DNA from: Sphingobacteriales bacterium
GTDB lineage: Bacteria; Bacteroidota; Bacteroidia; Chitinophagales; UBA2359
Length of the DNA stretch: 52,757 nt
Direction: 5' to 3'
Assembly: GCA_016718845.1 (NCBI GenBank)
Contig: JADKCK010000002.1
Coordinates: 1 to 52,757, forward strand
Shown here piece by piece: positions 34,780-43,685 of this stretch; within the stretch, counting starts at the first letter, position 1; every line of letters starts with the position of its first letter. Both the position numbers and the translations under genes were made by a program. Under the pieces are notes generated by a model, which did not search any database, was not told the origin of the DNA, and worked only from the letters and a program-made list of their open reading frames with translations.

Positions 34780-36975
34780 TTAAAATTTTTCGCGTTGAAT
34801 GTGAACAGAAAGTGTATTGCGGTTTGTGCGCTCGGTTTCGCTTACCGATGGCTCAATAACATACATGCTGCCTAACTGGTCGCCTAATTCATCGATTAAG
34901 CGTTTGCGCAAATCGGTATTGTAGTAAAAATCCTTGCTCATAATAATGCTCTGCGAATAAACGGTGGCTACAGTTTTGCAAAAGCCAATAGCATAGTTTT
35001 CGCTAAACTTAGAAGTCGGTGCATCGGTTATAAAGGTATACAAGTCTGGGGCAGCAGATGACTTTTTAGCAGAAATAATTGCCATAATTACAGCTAATTT
35101 TATCAAAATGATGTTTGAGTCATTGATAGACGATAACTTATTACCGTTATTATCTAAATTTTGTGGCATATACGTGCCATTATTTTGCTTCACCAATTTA
35201 ATACTGCCTCGCACAGCTTTATTTTCGGCAGTCATACTTATATAGTGTTTGTTTGCCTCGGTTTCTAATTGTCCAATCAACCGATTGTATACCCGTTCGC
35301 GCGTACTATCTGCAATAGTCTTAAAGTCCTTCAACAACCTTCTTTTGTCTATCAATGTCTGCGGCATTTTGCCTCTTACTAATTTGGCGGTGTCGGCTTC
35401 TATATTACTTAGTGCATCTTTCGCTCTTTTTATGCGCTGTTCAATCCGCTCTTTTTCGAGCACAAGTTGTTGTATTTTTTTACGGTACATATCGAACTCC
35501 ACTATAATACTTGCAGATTTCAGCTCATCAATATTAGTGTGTTCAACTAAAGTACGAACCTCTTGTCGCAAATCTTCTAAATTCCTAGATTCAAGAGCTC
35601 GTTCATTTTCTAATTCTTTGATAGCTGACCGATACTCATCAATCATGTTTTCTATGTTCCCAATAGTTTGTTGTAACCCCAATCCATTATGATACAACTT
35701 ATTAAAGTCGTTATCAAAATCATTGTTTGGTTTTTCGCTAACTACGGTAAGTTGCTTAGTTTTAGTTGCTTGTTCCACTGCCAATAGTTCGCTTATTTTT
35801 TCCCAAGGTGCCGAGTTTTTGGGTGCTTCACGGTCGCAAACCAAACAGCGCTCTTCATCTAGCATTTGTTTAACGTAAGTAGGCGCTGGAACATTAATAG
35901 GCAAACGCGGTTTAGCTAATTGTTCTTCCAAGTCGCGCTCGGCATTTAGTTTAGCTTGTGCCATAGCTCGACGTTCTATTTTCTTTCTTTGATAGTTATT
36001 GTACTTTTCGCCAAAGCTACTTGTCCAATCTAAGCCTAAAAGTAGCCATTTTTGGGTAAACAAGTTTTTGTTAAATGAAAGCAGTTTTCTATCCAAGCTA
36101 TTCCCCAAACGAGTTACCGTTTGTTCCACCGATTTTATTCGCTCTTGCAGTGTATTGATTTTACCAGCATCTTCTATTTTGCCAATAATTTCTTGTTCTT
36201 TTTCTTCGGCTCGCGTCATATTTTCATTTGCTATATTTAGCTCTATATTAGCTCGTCGTAATTCTTCTTCCTGAAATGTCCTACGCTTTTCTAAGTCTTC
36301 ATATTTTTCAGACTCTTCGCTTAATGTTTTTTCGTTTCGTTTAAACTCTTTAAAGACAGCACTTTCGGCAAGTTCCGCAATATCTTTGTAAGTATCAAAC
36401 TCTTTAATGTCAGACAATACATTAATCGCTTTTGTCAAAGAGTTGTTATCTTTAAAGTCTATTAAACTATCTACTTGTTCACCCTGAAACCACATGTAGT
36501 CTTTAATTCCGTCGGGCATAATACGGCGCAATACACGCTCTTTTTCCTCTTTATCGCTTAGTAATTTCGGAACAAGTACACTTTTTTTGAAAATACTTAA
36601 CTCGCTTTTTTCATCATCGTGCCAAGCATTTACTCCCTTTTTTTTACTTTTATAGGTGCGTTCCAACACGTATTCTTTACCTTGCGAACCTTCAACTATC
36701 AAAGTAACCGAGGTCTTAGCATAGTCATCTATTTCGCACAAGTCTTTGGCTTGGTCAGAAATAAGTTGATTTTGGACTTTCGTGGTTTTTTCAAACTTAC
36801 GCGAGGCGGAATCAAATACTTCATCATACAATACCCAATGAAAGGCATCGTACAATTTAGATTTACCAGCGCCATTGTCACCTATTATCAGGTTCAACCC
36901 TTCTTTGAACTCAAACAAGTTATTGTCGCCATAATAGCATTGGAAATTTTCTAGCTGAATACTTTTGATAAACAT
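34780..36975 (-). CDS. DndD-like SMC/Rad50-type ATPase
   Basis: This 731-residue protein has Rad50/SMC architecture. The N-terminal half-ATPase contains IKSIQLENFQCYYGDN and Walker A LIIGDNGAGKSKLYDAFHW. Two coiled-coil arms (about 205-290 and 420-550, e.g. EKYEDLEKRRTFQEEELRRA) flank a zinc-hook-like CLVCDREAP (about residue 382). The C-terminal half has the signature-type NGNKLSSINDSNIILIKLAV and a Walker B/D-loop region at DLYTFITDAPTSKFSEN. IMPDGIKDYMWFQGEQVDSL is typical of DndD. In Dnd systems DndD is the DNA-nicking or scaffold ATPase. Here it lies between a 68-residue protein and a small helical protein and downstream of a helicase, so a restriction role is also possible. Confidence 0.85.
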   Translation of the reverse strand: MFIKSIQLENFQCYYGDNNLFEFKEGLNLIIGDNGAGKSKLYDAFHWVLYDEVFDSASRKFEKTTKVQNQLISDQAKDLCEIDDYAKTSVTLIVEGSQGKEYVLERTYKSKKKGVNAWHDDEKSELSIFKKSVLVPKLLSDKEEKERVLRRIMPDGIKDYMWFQGEQVDSLIDFKDNNSLTKAINVLSDIKEFDTYKDIAELAESAVFKEFKRNEKTLSEESEKYEDLEKRRTFQEEELRRANIELNIANENMTRAEEKEQEIIGKIEDAGKINTLQERIKSVEQTVTRLGNSLDRKLLSFNKNLFTQKWLLLGLDWTSSFGEKYNNYQRKKIERRAMAQAKLNAERDLEEQLAKPRLPINVPAPTYVKQMLDEERCLVCDREAPKNSAPWEKISELLAVEQATKTKQLTVVSEKPNNDFDNDFNKLYHNGLGLQQTIGNIENMIDEYRSAIKELENERALESRNLEDLRQEVRTLVEHTNIDELKSASIIVEFDMYRKKIQQLVLEKERIEQRIKRAKDALSNIEADTAKLVRGKMPQTLIDKRRLLKDFKTIADSTRERVYNRLIGQLETEANKHYISMTAENKAVRGSIKLVKQNNGTYMPQNLDNNGNKLSSINDSNIILIKLAVIMAIISAKKSSAAPDLYTFITDAPTSKFSENYAIGFCKTVATVYSQSIIMSKDFYYNTDLRKRLIDELGDQLGSMYVIEPSVSETERTNRNTLSVHIQREKF

Positions 36976-36982
36976 AGTAGGT

Positions 36983-37189
36983 TTAGTTAAGTTTTTGATT
37001 GAGGTTTCGGCTTATCATTGCTGTTGATTTACCCTCTTTGTGTTGTTGTATGGCTAACTTAAAAAGTTCGACAATTTTTACATTGTCATCTCGCCAGCGT
37101 AGAGTAGCTATTTGTTCGGGGGTTAAGTAGCCCTTCTCCAAAATTAAAGGATCGGACATAAACTCTTTGAGTAATTCTTCTTGGGTCAT
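36983..37189 (-). CDS. Small protein of 68 residues between the helicase and DndD-like genes
   Basis: The gene is spaced by only 4 bases from the helicase stop and 7 bases from the DndD-like start, which argues that it is real and co-translated. It is soluble and largely helical: TQEELLKEFMSDPLILEKGY, LTPEQIATLRWRDDNVKIVE, then LFKLAIQQHKEGKSTAMISR. The Asp/Glu-rich N-terminus and basic C-terminus suggest a small adaptor. No known family is recognised. Confidence 0.7.
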   Translation of the reverse strand: MTQEELLKEFMSDPLILEKGYLTPEQIATLRWRDDNVKIVELFKLAIQQHKEGKSTAMISRNLNQKLN

Positions 37190-37193
37190 AAAA

Positions 37194-39428
37194 TTAAGTG
37201 TTTAAAAGATTTTGGTGAATGGTGTGTAGGTTTAAACGGTAATAATCACAAACTTCCTGAAATGCATCTAAAGCATCAAAGCGGTTGATGGACATAAATG
37301 CAAAATGTGCCACACGCTCTAATTCTTTTTGTACAAGACTACGCTCTAAGTTGTAAGTATCTTCGTTTTCCATACTTACGTAATCGGGTATTACTACCAA
37401 ATCGTGTATCGTTGCCAAATGTTTATCGGGGTGCTTTCGTAAAATACGCCCCCTACGTTGTATAAACTGACGTGGATTACCTGTACTTGAACAAAATATA
37501 GCCAATTCGGCGCGTGGTATATCAACGCCTTCATCTAAACATTTCATTGAAGTAAGTACGTGTACTTCGCCTTTTGAAAACTGTTGCAATAACTCTTCTT
37601 TATTAGGTGTAATGCCTAAATACGGAAATACTCGCAGTTTGCTATTTAGCATTTGTATGGCATTTGTGTATTGCAACACCAAATGTTCGCCTTGTTGCGT
37701 ATCGTCTTCCTCTTCTATTTCTTCAAATACAGTACTGTAGCCTTCGGGTACATAAACAAAAGCATATTGTAGCGAATGATGAGTTGCTAAATGTTTTTTG
37801 AAGATTTCAATGGCAATAGGTAACTTATTTTGAGCTTTGTGAATAATTCGCTTGCGTTTTAGCAACAACATTTCCATCATTTTCTTTTGTTCTGCATCTT
37901 TGCTGTTCATCATTTTAGCCAATTTTTTTGTTATTTCCACATACTCGGCATATTCTGCGGGCAAAAGTTTTACTAAATGAGGATAGTAATAATACTTACA
38001 TAGAATACCCTCGTCTATTGCCTTTTCCATAGAAAATGAGTAGGTATAAGGCTCTTTATCTTTGAAAAAAGTTTCCATTGCAGTGCTACCTTCTTCGTCG
38101 TATATTCGTTTGGGGGTAGCAGATAAAGCTAAACGTTTGGTCAAATGCACCAAAGGTAATTTTTCTAATACTTTGGGATAACCAATATTGTGTGCTTCAT
38201 CGGCAATAAATAAAGTTTCTTTGGGTAGTTTTTTAAAGTAGCTCTGAAATTTAGTGCGATAAAATGAGGCATAAGTGCAAATAATTACAAAATCGCTATT
38301 ATCCCAACTTAGTTCGGCAGTAAGCCGTCCAAGTGTTTGTTGCCATTTATAGTTTGATGATACCGTAATGATTTTATTTTTAGGAATATTGAACAATGCT
38401 ACTTCTTTTTCCCATTGATTGACTAAGGCAGTAGTAGGAACAAGAATAACAGCTTGATAAAAGCCTGTTTTGTGGTATTCGTTTAGCAAGCAGTTTAAGG
38501 CGGTTATTGTTTTACCCGTTCCTGTTGCCATTGCAAATATGCCGCAATAGTTATTGTTAACCCAACTGTCATAGGCTTCTTTTTGGTAGGCACGTGCGCC
38601 TTGTACATACGGAAAACGCGGAGCAAGTTTAAATTTTTTTATTTGCTGTAAGTTAGTAGCTATAGCCCGTTTTACTTGAGGGTTATTTTGAAAAACAGCC
38701 ATTTTCTTCTTAGCTAACTCCTCTTCGTTAACTAGTAGCTCCTCTACATTTTTATTGCCAAAATCGCGTACAATAGCTTCTTCTATTTCTGAAAATGGAA
38801 CATACTCAACAAAAGATGCTCGTTCCTCAAAAATTTCGTTAAAATAAGCCTGATACTCTTCAATTGCTTCAAGACTCTGAGCATTGTCCCACGAACATTT
38901 TATGTCTAATTCCTCTAAATTTTCGAGTAAACCATATGCGGTAAAATTGCACGATGCTTTAAATTTTACTTTATCAACATCGCTTGCAAACACACCCGAT
39001 TTGTAGTGTGCAATTCCTTTTTGGTTGCGTGGTTTAATTACTTTTATAGCAATTCGATTGCAGGCAATGAGGTATGCCAAACAGTCAAAAAAATGTTTAC
39101 CGTAGTCATCTAAACTTTTTTTCAACTGCTCATAATCATCTAGAGAAAAAAACTTTTGACTGTTCAAATCAATAGTAGCACTATGTTGTAATAACTCCTT
39201 ATCTTTAGTTGATAAAATGTGGTTAATAATTAAGCGCATTTTGCCACCCGAACAAATAAATTTGGCAAACCCAATAGATAAAACATTAATAGCTGCCGAG
39301 CTAAAATAACCTAATAGTAGGTCAAAATGTTTGCTTTCTAATAAAGCGTCTATGTAAAAATTAATAGGTTCATTTAAAGAAGCCGCACGGTATTCACGGC
39401 TTTTAGGATAGGTTATAGAAGCTAACAT
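37194..39428 (-). CDS. PLD-like domain plus DEAD/DEAH superfamily 2 helicase (phosphorothioation-linked restriction type)
   Basis: This 744-residue protein joins a phospholipase D-like N-terminal domain (about 1-210, with IAHYKSGVFASDVDKVKFKA and CNFTAYGLLENLEELDIKCS) to an SF2 helicase. Motif I is GIFAMATGTGKTITAL, motif II FIADEAHNIGYPK, motif III ALSATPKRIYD, motif V EGVDIPRAELAIF and motif VI RQFIQRRGRILRKHP. Only one HxK-type element is clear in the PLD part, so nuclease activity is uncertain. Helicases of this architecture are repeatedly linked to dnd clusters as candidate restriction components. It is the first gene of the leftward operon, with a good promoter upstream. Confidence 0.85.
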   Translation of the reverse strand: MLASITYPKSREYRAASLNEPINFYIDALLESKHFDLLLGYFSSAAINVLSIGFAKFICSGGKMRLIINHILSTKDKELLQHSATIDLNSQKFFSLDDYEQLKKSLDDYGKHFFDCLAYLIACNRIAIKVIKPRNQKGIAHYKSGVFASDVDKVKFKASCNFTAYGLLENLEELDIKCSWDNAQSLEAIEEYQAYFNEIFEERASFVEYVPFSEIEEAIVRDFGNKNVEELLVNEEELAKKKMAVFQNNPQVKRAIATNLQQIKKFKLAPRFPYVQGARAYQKEAYDSWVNNNYCGIFAMATGTGKTITALNCLLNEYHKTGFYQAVILVPTTALVNQWEKEVALFNIPKNKIITVSSNYKWQQTLGRLTAELSWDNSDFVIICTYASFYRTKFQSYFKKLPKETLFIADEAHNIGYPKVLEKLPLVHLTKRLALSATPKRIYDEEGSTAMETFFKDKEPYTYSFSMEKAIDEGILCKYYYYPHLVKLLPAEYAEYVEITKKLAKMMNSKDAEQKKMMEMLLLKRKRIIHKAQNKLPIAIEIFKKHLATHHSLQYAFVYVPEGYSTVFEEIEEEDDTQQGEHLVLQYTNAIQMLNSKLRVFPYLGITPNKEELLQQFSKGEVHVLTSMKCLDEGVDIPRAELAIFCSSTGNPRQFIQRRGRILRKHPDKHLATIHDLVVIPDYVSMENEDTYNLERSLVQKELERVAHFAFMSINRFDALDAFQEVCDYYRLNLHTIHQNLLNT

Positions 39429-39480
39429 GTAAGTGTTTCTGAGTTTTTTTTAAAAAATAGGGTATTATCTTATCCCGCTG

Positions 39481-39510
39481 CAAAGATACAACCAAACCTA
39501 TTATAAGCAA
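39481..39510 (-). promoter_or_regulatory. Promoter of the leftward helicase/DndD operon
   Basis: Read on the minus strand, TTG (39508-39510) and TATCTTTG (39481-39488) are 19 bases apart, a very good Bacteroidota -33/-7 pair. The implied start lies about 45 bases before the helicase ATG. Confidence 0.75.
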
Positions 39511-39631
39511 GTATCTACCCAAAAAAATTAACAATTAGTTAAATTATCCAATATCTCTCCCTCTAAACGTTAAAAAAACTTAAAAACCACCAAAAAACAT
39601 AAGCATTTTTAGGACGTTACAAAAAAACGTG

Positions 39632-39639
39632 TATCTTTG
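39632..39639 (+). promoter_or_regulatory. Promoter -7 element of the 245-residue protein gene
   Basis: TATCTTTG at 39632-39639, with a T-rich -33 region (39606-39611), lies 65 bases before the ATG. Together with the leftward promoter it makes 39429-39703 a divergent control region at the island's edge. Confidence 0.6.
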
Positions 39640-39703
39640 TATTGTTTTTAGCTAAAACACACTTCGCACCCATTTTTTAATCCTCAAAAAACATCTTGTT
39701 TTT

Positions 39704-40441
39704 ATGCAACAAACTCGCAAATTTAAATGCAAAGCCATTGAGCTATTAATTATCGGCGAAACCATTGCTACCGTAGCCGCCACACATGTTGAGGCATTAG
39801 CCAAACGCCGAGCCGCTTTTACCCTCGCTTATTTCGATGAGCTAAAAACCAACATCGACAAAGCCTACACCGATGTACTAGGCGTTGATAACGCCCAACA
39901 AATGAAAGATGCTACCCAACTACTAGGCAGCATGATGAAACCCGCAAAAAACGATTTAGTGGATTTTAACAAACAACTTACCTTTGATTTTAGAAAAAAC
40001 GCCACCCGCCTAAAACAACTAAAAGACCAACTAGGCTTTACTACCCACTATGCCAAGCTAAAAAGCGGCGACCAAGAAAACTTTATACAGCTACTTGCAA
40101 AGTTTAAAACCAATATGTTAGCCGACACAAAAACCGAAATACTAACCCAAGGCACCGACGCCAACCTCATAGACCGTATTTTGGGCTATGCCAATACCCT
40201 AAAAAATGCCAACGTAACCCAAGAGGTAGGTAAATTATTGCGTAAAGAGCTTACACAACAAGACATAAGCACCCTAAACGACCTCTACGACCAACTGATA
40301 CTTATCAACAACATTGCCCGCCGCTCGAATTTAAGCGATACCGTAAAAAAAACATTCTCGTTTCCGGCATTGCTCAAAAACCTAAATAACCACGGCACAA
40401 CCACTCCACCCGATACCGACAACACACCGCCAACTAACTAA
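39704..40441 (+). CDS. Helical protein of unknown function
   Basis: This 245-residue protein is predicted to be mostly alpha-helical, soluble and rich in Lys, Asn and Thr. It begins with a basic segment (MQQTRKFKCKAIELLIIGE), then HVEALAKRRAAFTLAYFDEL, a central helix bundle, and RKELTQQDISTLNDLYDQLI. It ends in a short disordered tail (TTTPPDTDNTPPTN). No signal peptide or motif is recognised. It has its own promoter and a strong terminator, and separates the defence island from a repeat array. Its codon use resembles the core genes of the window rather than the island, so it may mark the island's right border. Confidence 0.65.
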   Translation: MQQTRKFKCKAIELLIIGETIATVAATHVEALAKRRAAFTLAYFDELKTNIDKAYTDVLGVDNAQQMKDATQLLGSMMKPAKNDLVDFNKQLTFDFRKNATRLKQLKDQLGFTTHYAKLKSGDQENFIQLLAKFKTNMLADTKTEILTQGTDANLIDRILGYANTLKNANVTQEVGKLLRKELTQQDISTLNDLYDQLILINNIARRSNLSDTVKKTFSFPALLKNLNNHGTTTPPDTDNTPPTN

Positions 40442-40457
40442 ACCTGCCATAAATAAC

Positions 40458-40496
40458 AATAGCGAGCATTACCCAAATGCTCGCTATTATTTTTTG
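40458..40496 (+). terminator. Rho-independent terminator after the helical protein gene
   Basis: AATAGCGAGCATT (40458-40470) pairs perfectly with AATGCTCGCTATT (40476-40488), loop ACCCA, followed by a T6 tract. Confidence 0.93.
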
Positions 40497-40572
40497 TCCA
40501 TGCTGTATTATACAAATGCCCCTACAGCACAAACAAATAGTTCAGACTACCATACATATCTTCTCAAAACCC

Positions 40573-40957
40573 AAAGAGTTAATGCTGCTATCAAAAGAGT
40601 TAATGCTGCTATCAAAAGAGTTAATGCTGCTATCAAAAGAGTTAATGCTGCTATCAAAAGAGTTAATGCTGCTACCAAAAGTTAATGCTGCTACCAAAAG
40701 AGTTAATGCTGCTACCAAAGAGTTAACACAGCACAAAGAGTTAATGCTGCTATCAAAAGAGTTAATGCTGCTATCAAAAGAGTTAATGCTGCTACCAAAA
40801 GAGTTAATGCTGCTACCAAAAGAGTTAATGCTGCTACCAAAAGAGTTAATGCTGCTACCAAAAGAGTTAATGCTGCTACCAAAAGAGTTAATGCTGCTAC
40901 CAAAAGAGTTAATGCTGCTACCAAAAGAGTTAATGCTGCTACCAAAAGAGTTAATCT
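40573..40957. repeat. 21-bp tandem repeat array (~18 units)
   Basis: A 21-bp unit built on GAGTTAATGCTGCTA recurs from about 40573 to 40957. Two variants differ by one base (ATC or ACC after GCT) and occur in blocks: four ATC, three ACC (the second of these lacks two bases), one degenerate unit, two ATC, then eight ACC and a partial. Because 21 is a multiple of three, several frames on both strands stay open (e.g. KELMLLS, RVNAAIK, LVAALTL heptads). A two-base loss in the sixth unit and the degenerate unit break those frames, so I regard the array as non-coding. Confidence 0.85.
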
Positions 40958-40977
40958 ATTTCATCAATCCCACTAAC

Positions 40978-41034
40978 AGACAGCCAAAAGCCGACGCCAA
41001 AAGCCAGCAGCCAAAAGCCAACAGTCAAAAGCCA
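40978..41034. repeat. Short degenerate repeats (CAAAAGCC)
   Basis: Right after the 21-bp array, the motif CAAAAGCC occurs five times in under 60 bases with 11-14 base periodicity. It is probably another slippage-derived low-complexity tract. It ends just before the riboswitch promoter. Confidence 0.6.
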
Positions 41035-41053
41035 TTTTCCCATAAAAAAGCTG

Positions 41054-41061
41054 TATCTTTG
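41054..41061 (+). promoter_or_regulatory. Promoter -7 element of the TPP-riboswitch transcript
   Basis: TATCTTTG at 41054-41061 is about 20 bases before the riboswitch begins, so the transcript would start just ahead of its P1 stem. Confidence 0.65.
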
Positions 41062-41079
41062 CAACTCGTTTTGGTGTAG

Positions 41080-41152
41080 TAAGTAGGGGTGCCACTGTTG
41101 GCTGAGATTATACCCTCTGAACCTGATGCGGATAATACCGACGCAGGAAACA
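41080..41152 (+). ncRNA. TPP (THI element) riboswitch
   Basis: The conserved TPP aptamer blocks appear in order: AGGGGTGCC, GGCTGAGATTATACCC, then CTGAACCTGATGCGGATAAT and ACCGACGCAGGAAAC. These correspond to the pyrimidine sensor (CTGAGA) and the pyrophosphate sensor region (GGATAATACC-GCG-AGGAA). Binding of thiamin pyrophosphate normally lowers expression of the downstream thiamin synthesis or uptake gene. Here that is a TonB-dependent receptor about 140 bases downstream, so it should control thiamin or precursor uptake. Confidence 0.95.
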
Positions 41153-41159
41153 TACACAC

Positions 41160-41285
41160 CCAAAAGCAAATCTTTTGTACCAAAGACGCAAAGGGGGAAC
41201 TCCCAAAAAGATTTTGCTTTGGTATGTTTATATCAGATTTTCTCTCTCCGTTTACTACACTTTTTTATCATCAAAAGAAGTGTAG
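41160..41285 (+). promoter_or_regulatory. Expression platform: long stem and start-proximal hairpin
   Basis: CAAAAGCAAATCTTTT (about 41160-41175) can pair imperfectly with AAAGATTTTGCTTTGG (about 41207-41222). A second hairpin, CTACACTT (41255-41262) with AAGTGTAG (41278-41285), ends four bases before the receptor ATG (41289) and could hide the ribosome binding region. There is no T-rich terminator tail, so translational control is more likely than attenuation. Confidence 0.5.
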
Positions 41286-41288
41286 CAC

Positions 41289-43685
41289 ATGTTCTAAAAT
41301 TACTGTATTTTTTTATTTGTGCCTTTTAAGCAAATGCGTTTAGGGCGCAAACATTTTGCTAAATGGCAACGTTAGTACCCTAACTTACGAGCCGCTCGAG
41401 TTGGCAAGTGTGCAAATAAAAGACATTACCGACACCACCTTATTAACCGATGCCAAAGGTGCTTTTGCGGTGCTGCTGCCAAGTGGCAACTATACGCTGC
41501 AAATTAGCTATGTGGGGTATCAGTTGTATCAACAAAAAGTGGTGTTGAGTGCCAATTTGCCCCTAAACATTAGGCTGTTGCCCGCTACGGTGGCATTAAA
41601 TGTGGTAGAGATAAGCGCCACCCGCGCACCACAAGGCATAAATGGCAGCAATAGCAATGTGTCTAAAAAGCCCAATTAGACCGTCAGAACAACGGGCAAG
41701 ACCTACCGTTTTTGTTACAACTTACGCCCTCGGCAGTTGTCACCTCCGATGCAGGTGCGGGCGTAGGCTACACAGGCATTAGGCTGCGCGGCTCCGATGC
41801 CACCCGCATCAATGCCACCATAAACGATATGCCACTCAACGACCCCGAGTCGCACCAAAATATACTGGGTTAATTTGCCCGATATTGGCGCCTCGACGGA
41901 CAACATAGAAATACAACGCGGCATAACCGTTCCAAACGCAGGAGCTTTTGGGGGCAGCATAAACATACAAACCCTAAAACGCAATGCCGTTGCGTATGTA
42001 CTGATTTCAAAGAGTTATGGCGCGTTTAACACCCAAAGGCACTCGGTAGGCATGGGTACGGGCATGTTAAACAAATACTTTACCCTCGATGCTCGGCTGT
42101 CGTATATTGCCTCTGATGGCTACATAGACCGAGCCTCATCTAACCTAAAATCGTATTTTTTGGCGGGCAACTACTACGGCAATAGGCACTCGCTGCGGCT
42201 ATTGTCTTTTGGCGGACACGAGATAACCTATCAAGCCTGGGAGGGCGTCCTGCCGAAATAATAGACACTAACCGCACCTACAACCCTTATACCTACGATA
42301 ATCAGGTAGACGATTATCGCCAAAACCACTATCAGCTACACTATGGCTATCAGTTGGCAAGCCGCCTAACGCTTAAGTTAGGTTTGCACTACACCAAAGG
42401 CAGCGGTTTTTACGAGCAATACCAAACCAACCAAGATTTGGCAAGCTATGGGCTAAACAACACAACCGTCTACAACACAGCTAATGGCGATACTACCTTA
42501 ATAACAAACACCGATTTGGTGCGCCGCAAATGGCTCGACAACGATTTTTATGGTCACCTTGCCCCTACTGTTTAAGCCACAAAGGGCGAGTTTATGCTCG
42601 GCGGGGCTTAATCAATACGACGGCAAAACATTTTGGCGAGCTAATTTGGGCAACAATTTGCCGCTAATAGTCAAATTAGGCAGCCTTATTACAACAGCAA
42701 GGGCTTAAAACCGATGGTACTATTTTTGTTAAGATGAGTTATCCCATCGCCCAAAAGCTAAACGCCTTTGCCGACGTGCAGTATCGCCAAATAAACTACC
42801 AAATTACGGGCAACGACGACGGACAAGACAGTTTAGCCCTTGACCTAAACTACCGTTTTTTTAACCCCAAAGCAGGTATCAATTATACCCTTAATACCAA
42901 CAATCAGGTGTCGGCATCGTTTGGCATTGGCAACCGCGAGCCTACCCGCAGCAATATAATAGACAATGCCACCCCACCAAAACCCGAGCGCCTTGCCGAT
43001 TTAGAACTAAATTACACCTACACCAACAACGCCAAACACACCCTTGCCCTTACCGCCTATTATATGCACTACAAAAACCAATTGGTGCTAACGGGCAACT
43101 TAAACAATGTAGGCACACCTATCCAACAAAATGTGGATAACAGCTACCGCACTGGTATTGAGCTTAATGGGGCAACACAACTACACCGCAAACTGCGCTT
43201 TGAGGGTAATGTGGCACTAAGCCAAAACAAAATTGCCAGCTTTGAGCAAACAACCAGCATTTACAGCAACAACTGGGATTGGCTTGCCGATACCACCCTT
43301 TGTACAAAAATGTAGCTATTTCGTTTTCGCCCCAAGTAGTGGCGGGGCAATCTTAGCTATCAGCCGTTTAAGGGGTACCGAGATAGCTTTGACCAGCAAA
43401 TACGTAGGCAAACAATACCTCGACAATACCCAAAACCCCAACCGAACCCTAAACGCCTATTGGGTAAATAATGCACAGATGAGCTACACCCGAAAAACAA
43501 AATGGTGCAAAGAAATTGGCTTTAATGTGCAACTAAACAACCTGCTAAACACCCTCTACGAAGCAAACGGCTGGACATACTTTGTGCTGTTTAACGAAAA
43601 CAACGCCATACGCCCCACCAACTACAACAATTATTACCCACAAGCAGGTTTTAATTTTTTGGCAGGATTAAGCCTTAAATGGTAA
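41289..43685 (+). pseudogene. TonB-dependent receptor, frame-broken; probable thiamin/precursor uptake
   Basis: The receptor starts at ATG 41289. With a few bases restored it begins MF-LKLLYFFICAF-ANAFRAQ, a signal peptide, then a carboxypeptidase-like domain (LELASVQIKDITDTTLLTDA, LQISYVGYQLYQQKVVL). Plug pieces follow (VGYTGIRLRGSDATRINATI, NDYMPL-type, DIGASTDNIEIQRGITVPNA, GAFGGSINIQT). Barrel pieces follow up to FNFLAGLSLKW at 43685 (e.g. ALTAYYMHYKNQLVLTGNLN). The reading frame breaks at least six times (near 41313, 41360, 41680, 41870, 42258, 42575, 42730 and 43310), often at short homopolymers. Conservation on both sides of each break suggests sequence errors or very recent decay. Placement behind a TPP riboswitch points to thiamin-related uptake. 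Confidence 0.8.

Noticed and set aside
24816..39428. Prophage or integrative element carrying the defence island
   Set aside because: No integrase, tRNA gene, attachment-like direct repeat or phage structural gene is seen at either border.
40573..41034. CRISPR array
   Set aside because: The units are contiguous 21-bp copies without unique spacers, and no cas genes are present.
40477..41079. Long open frames of heptad repeats (KELMLLS, LVAALTL) across the 21-bp array
   Set aside because: The period of 21 keeps several frames open by chance; no start context, several alternatives on both strands, and slipped units shift the frame. Treated as non-coding repeat.
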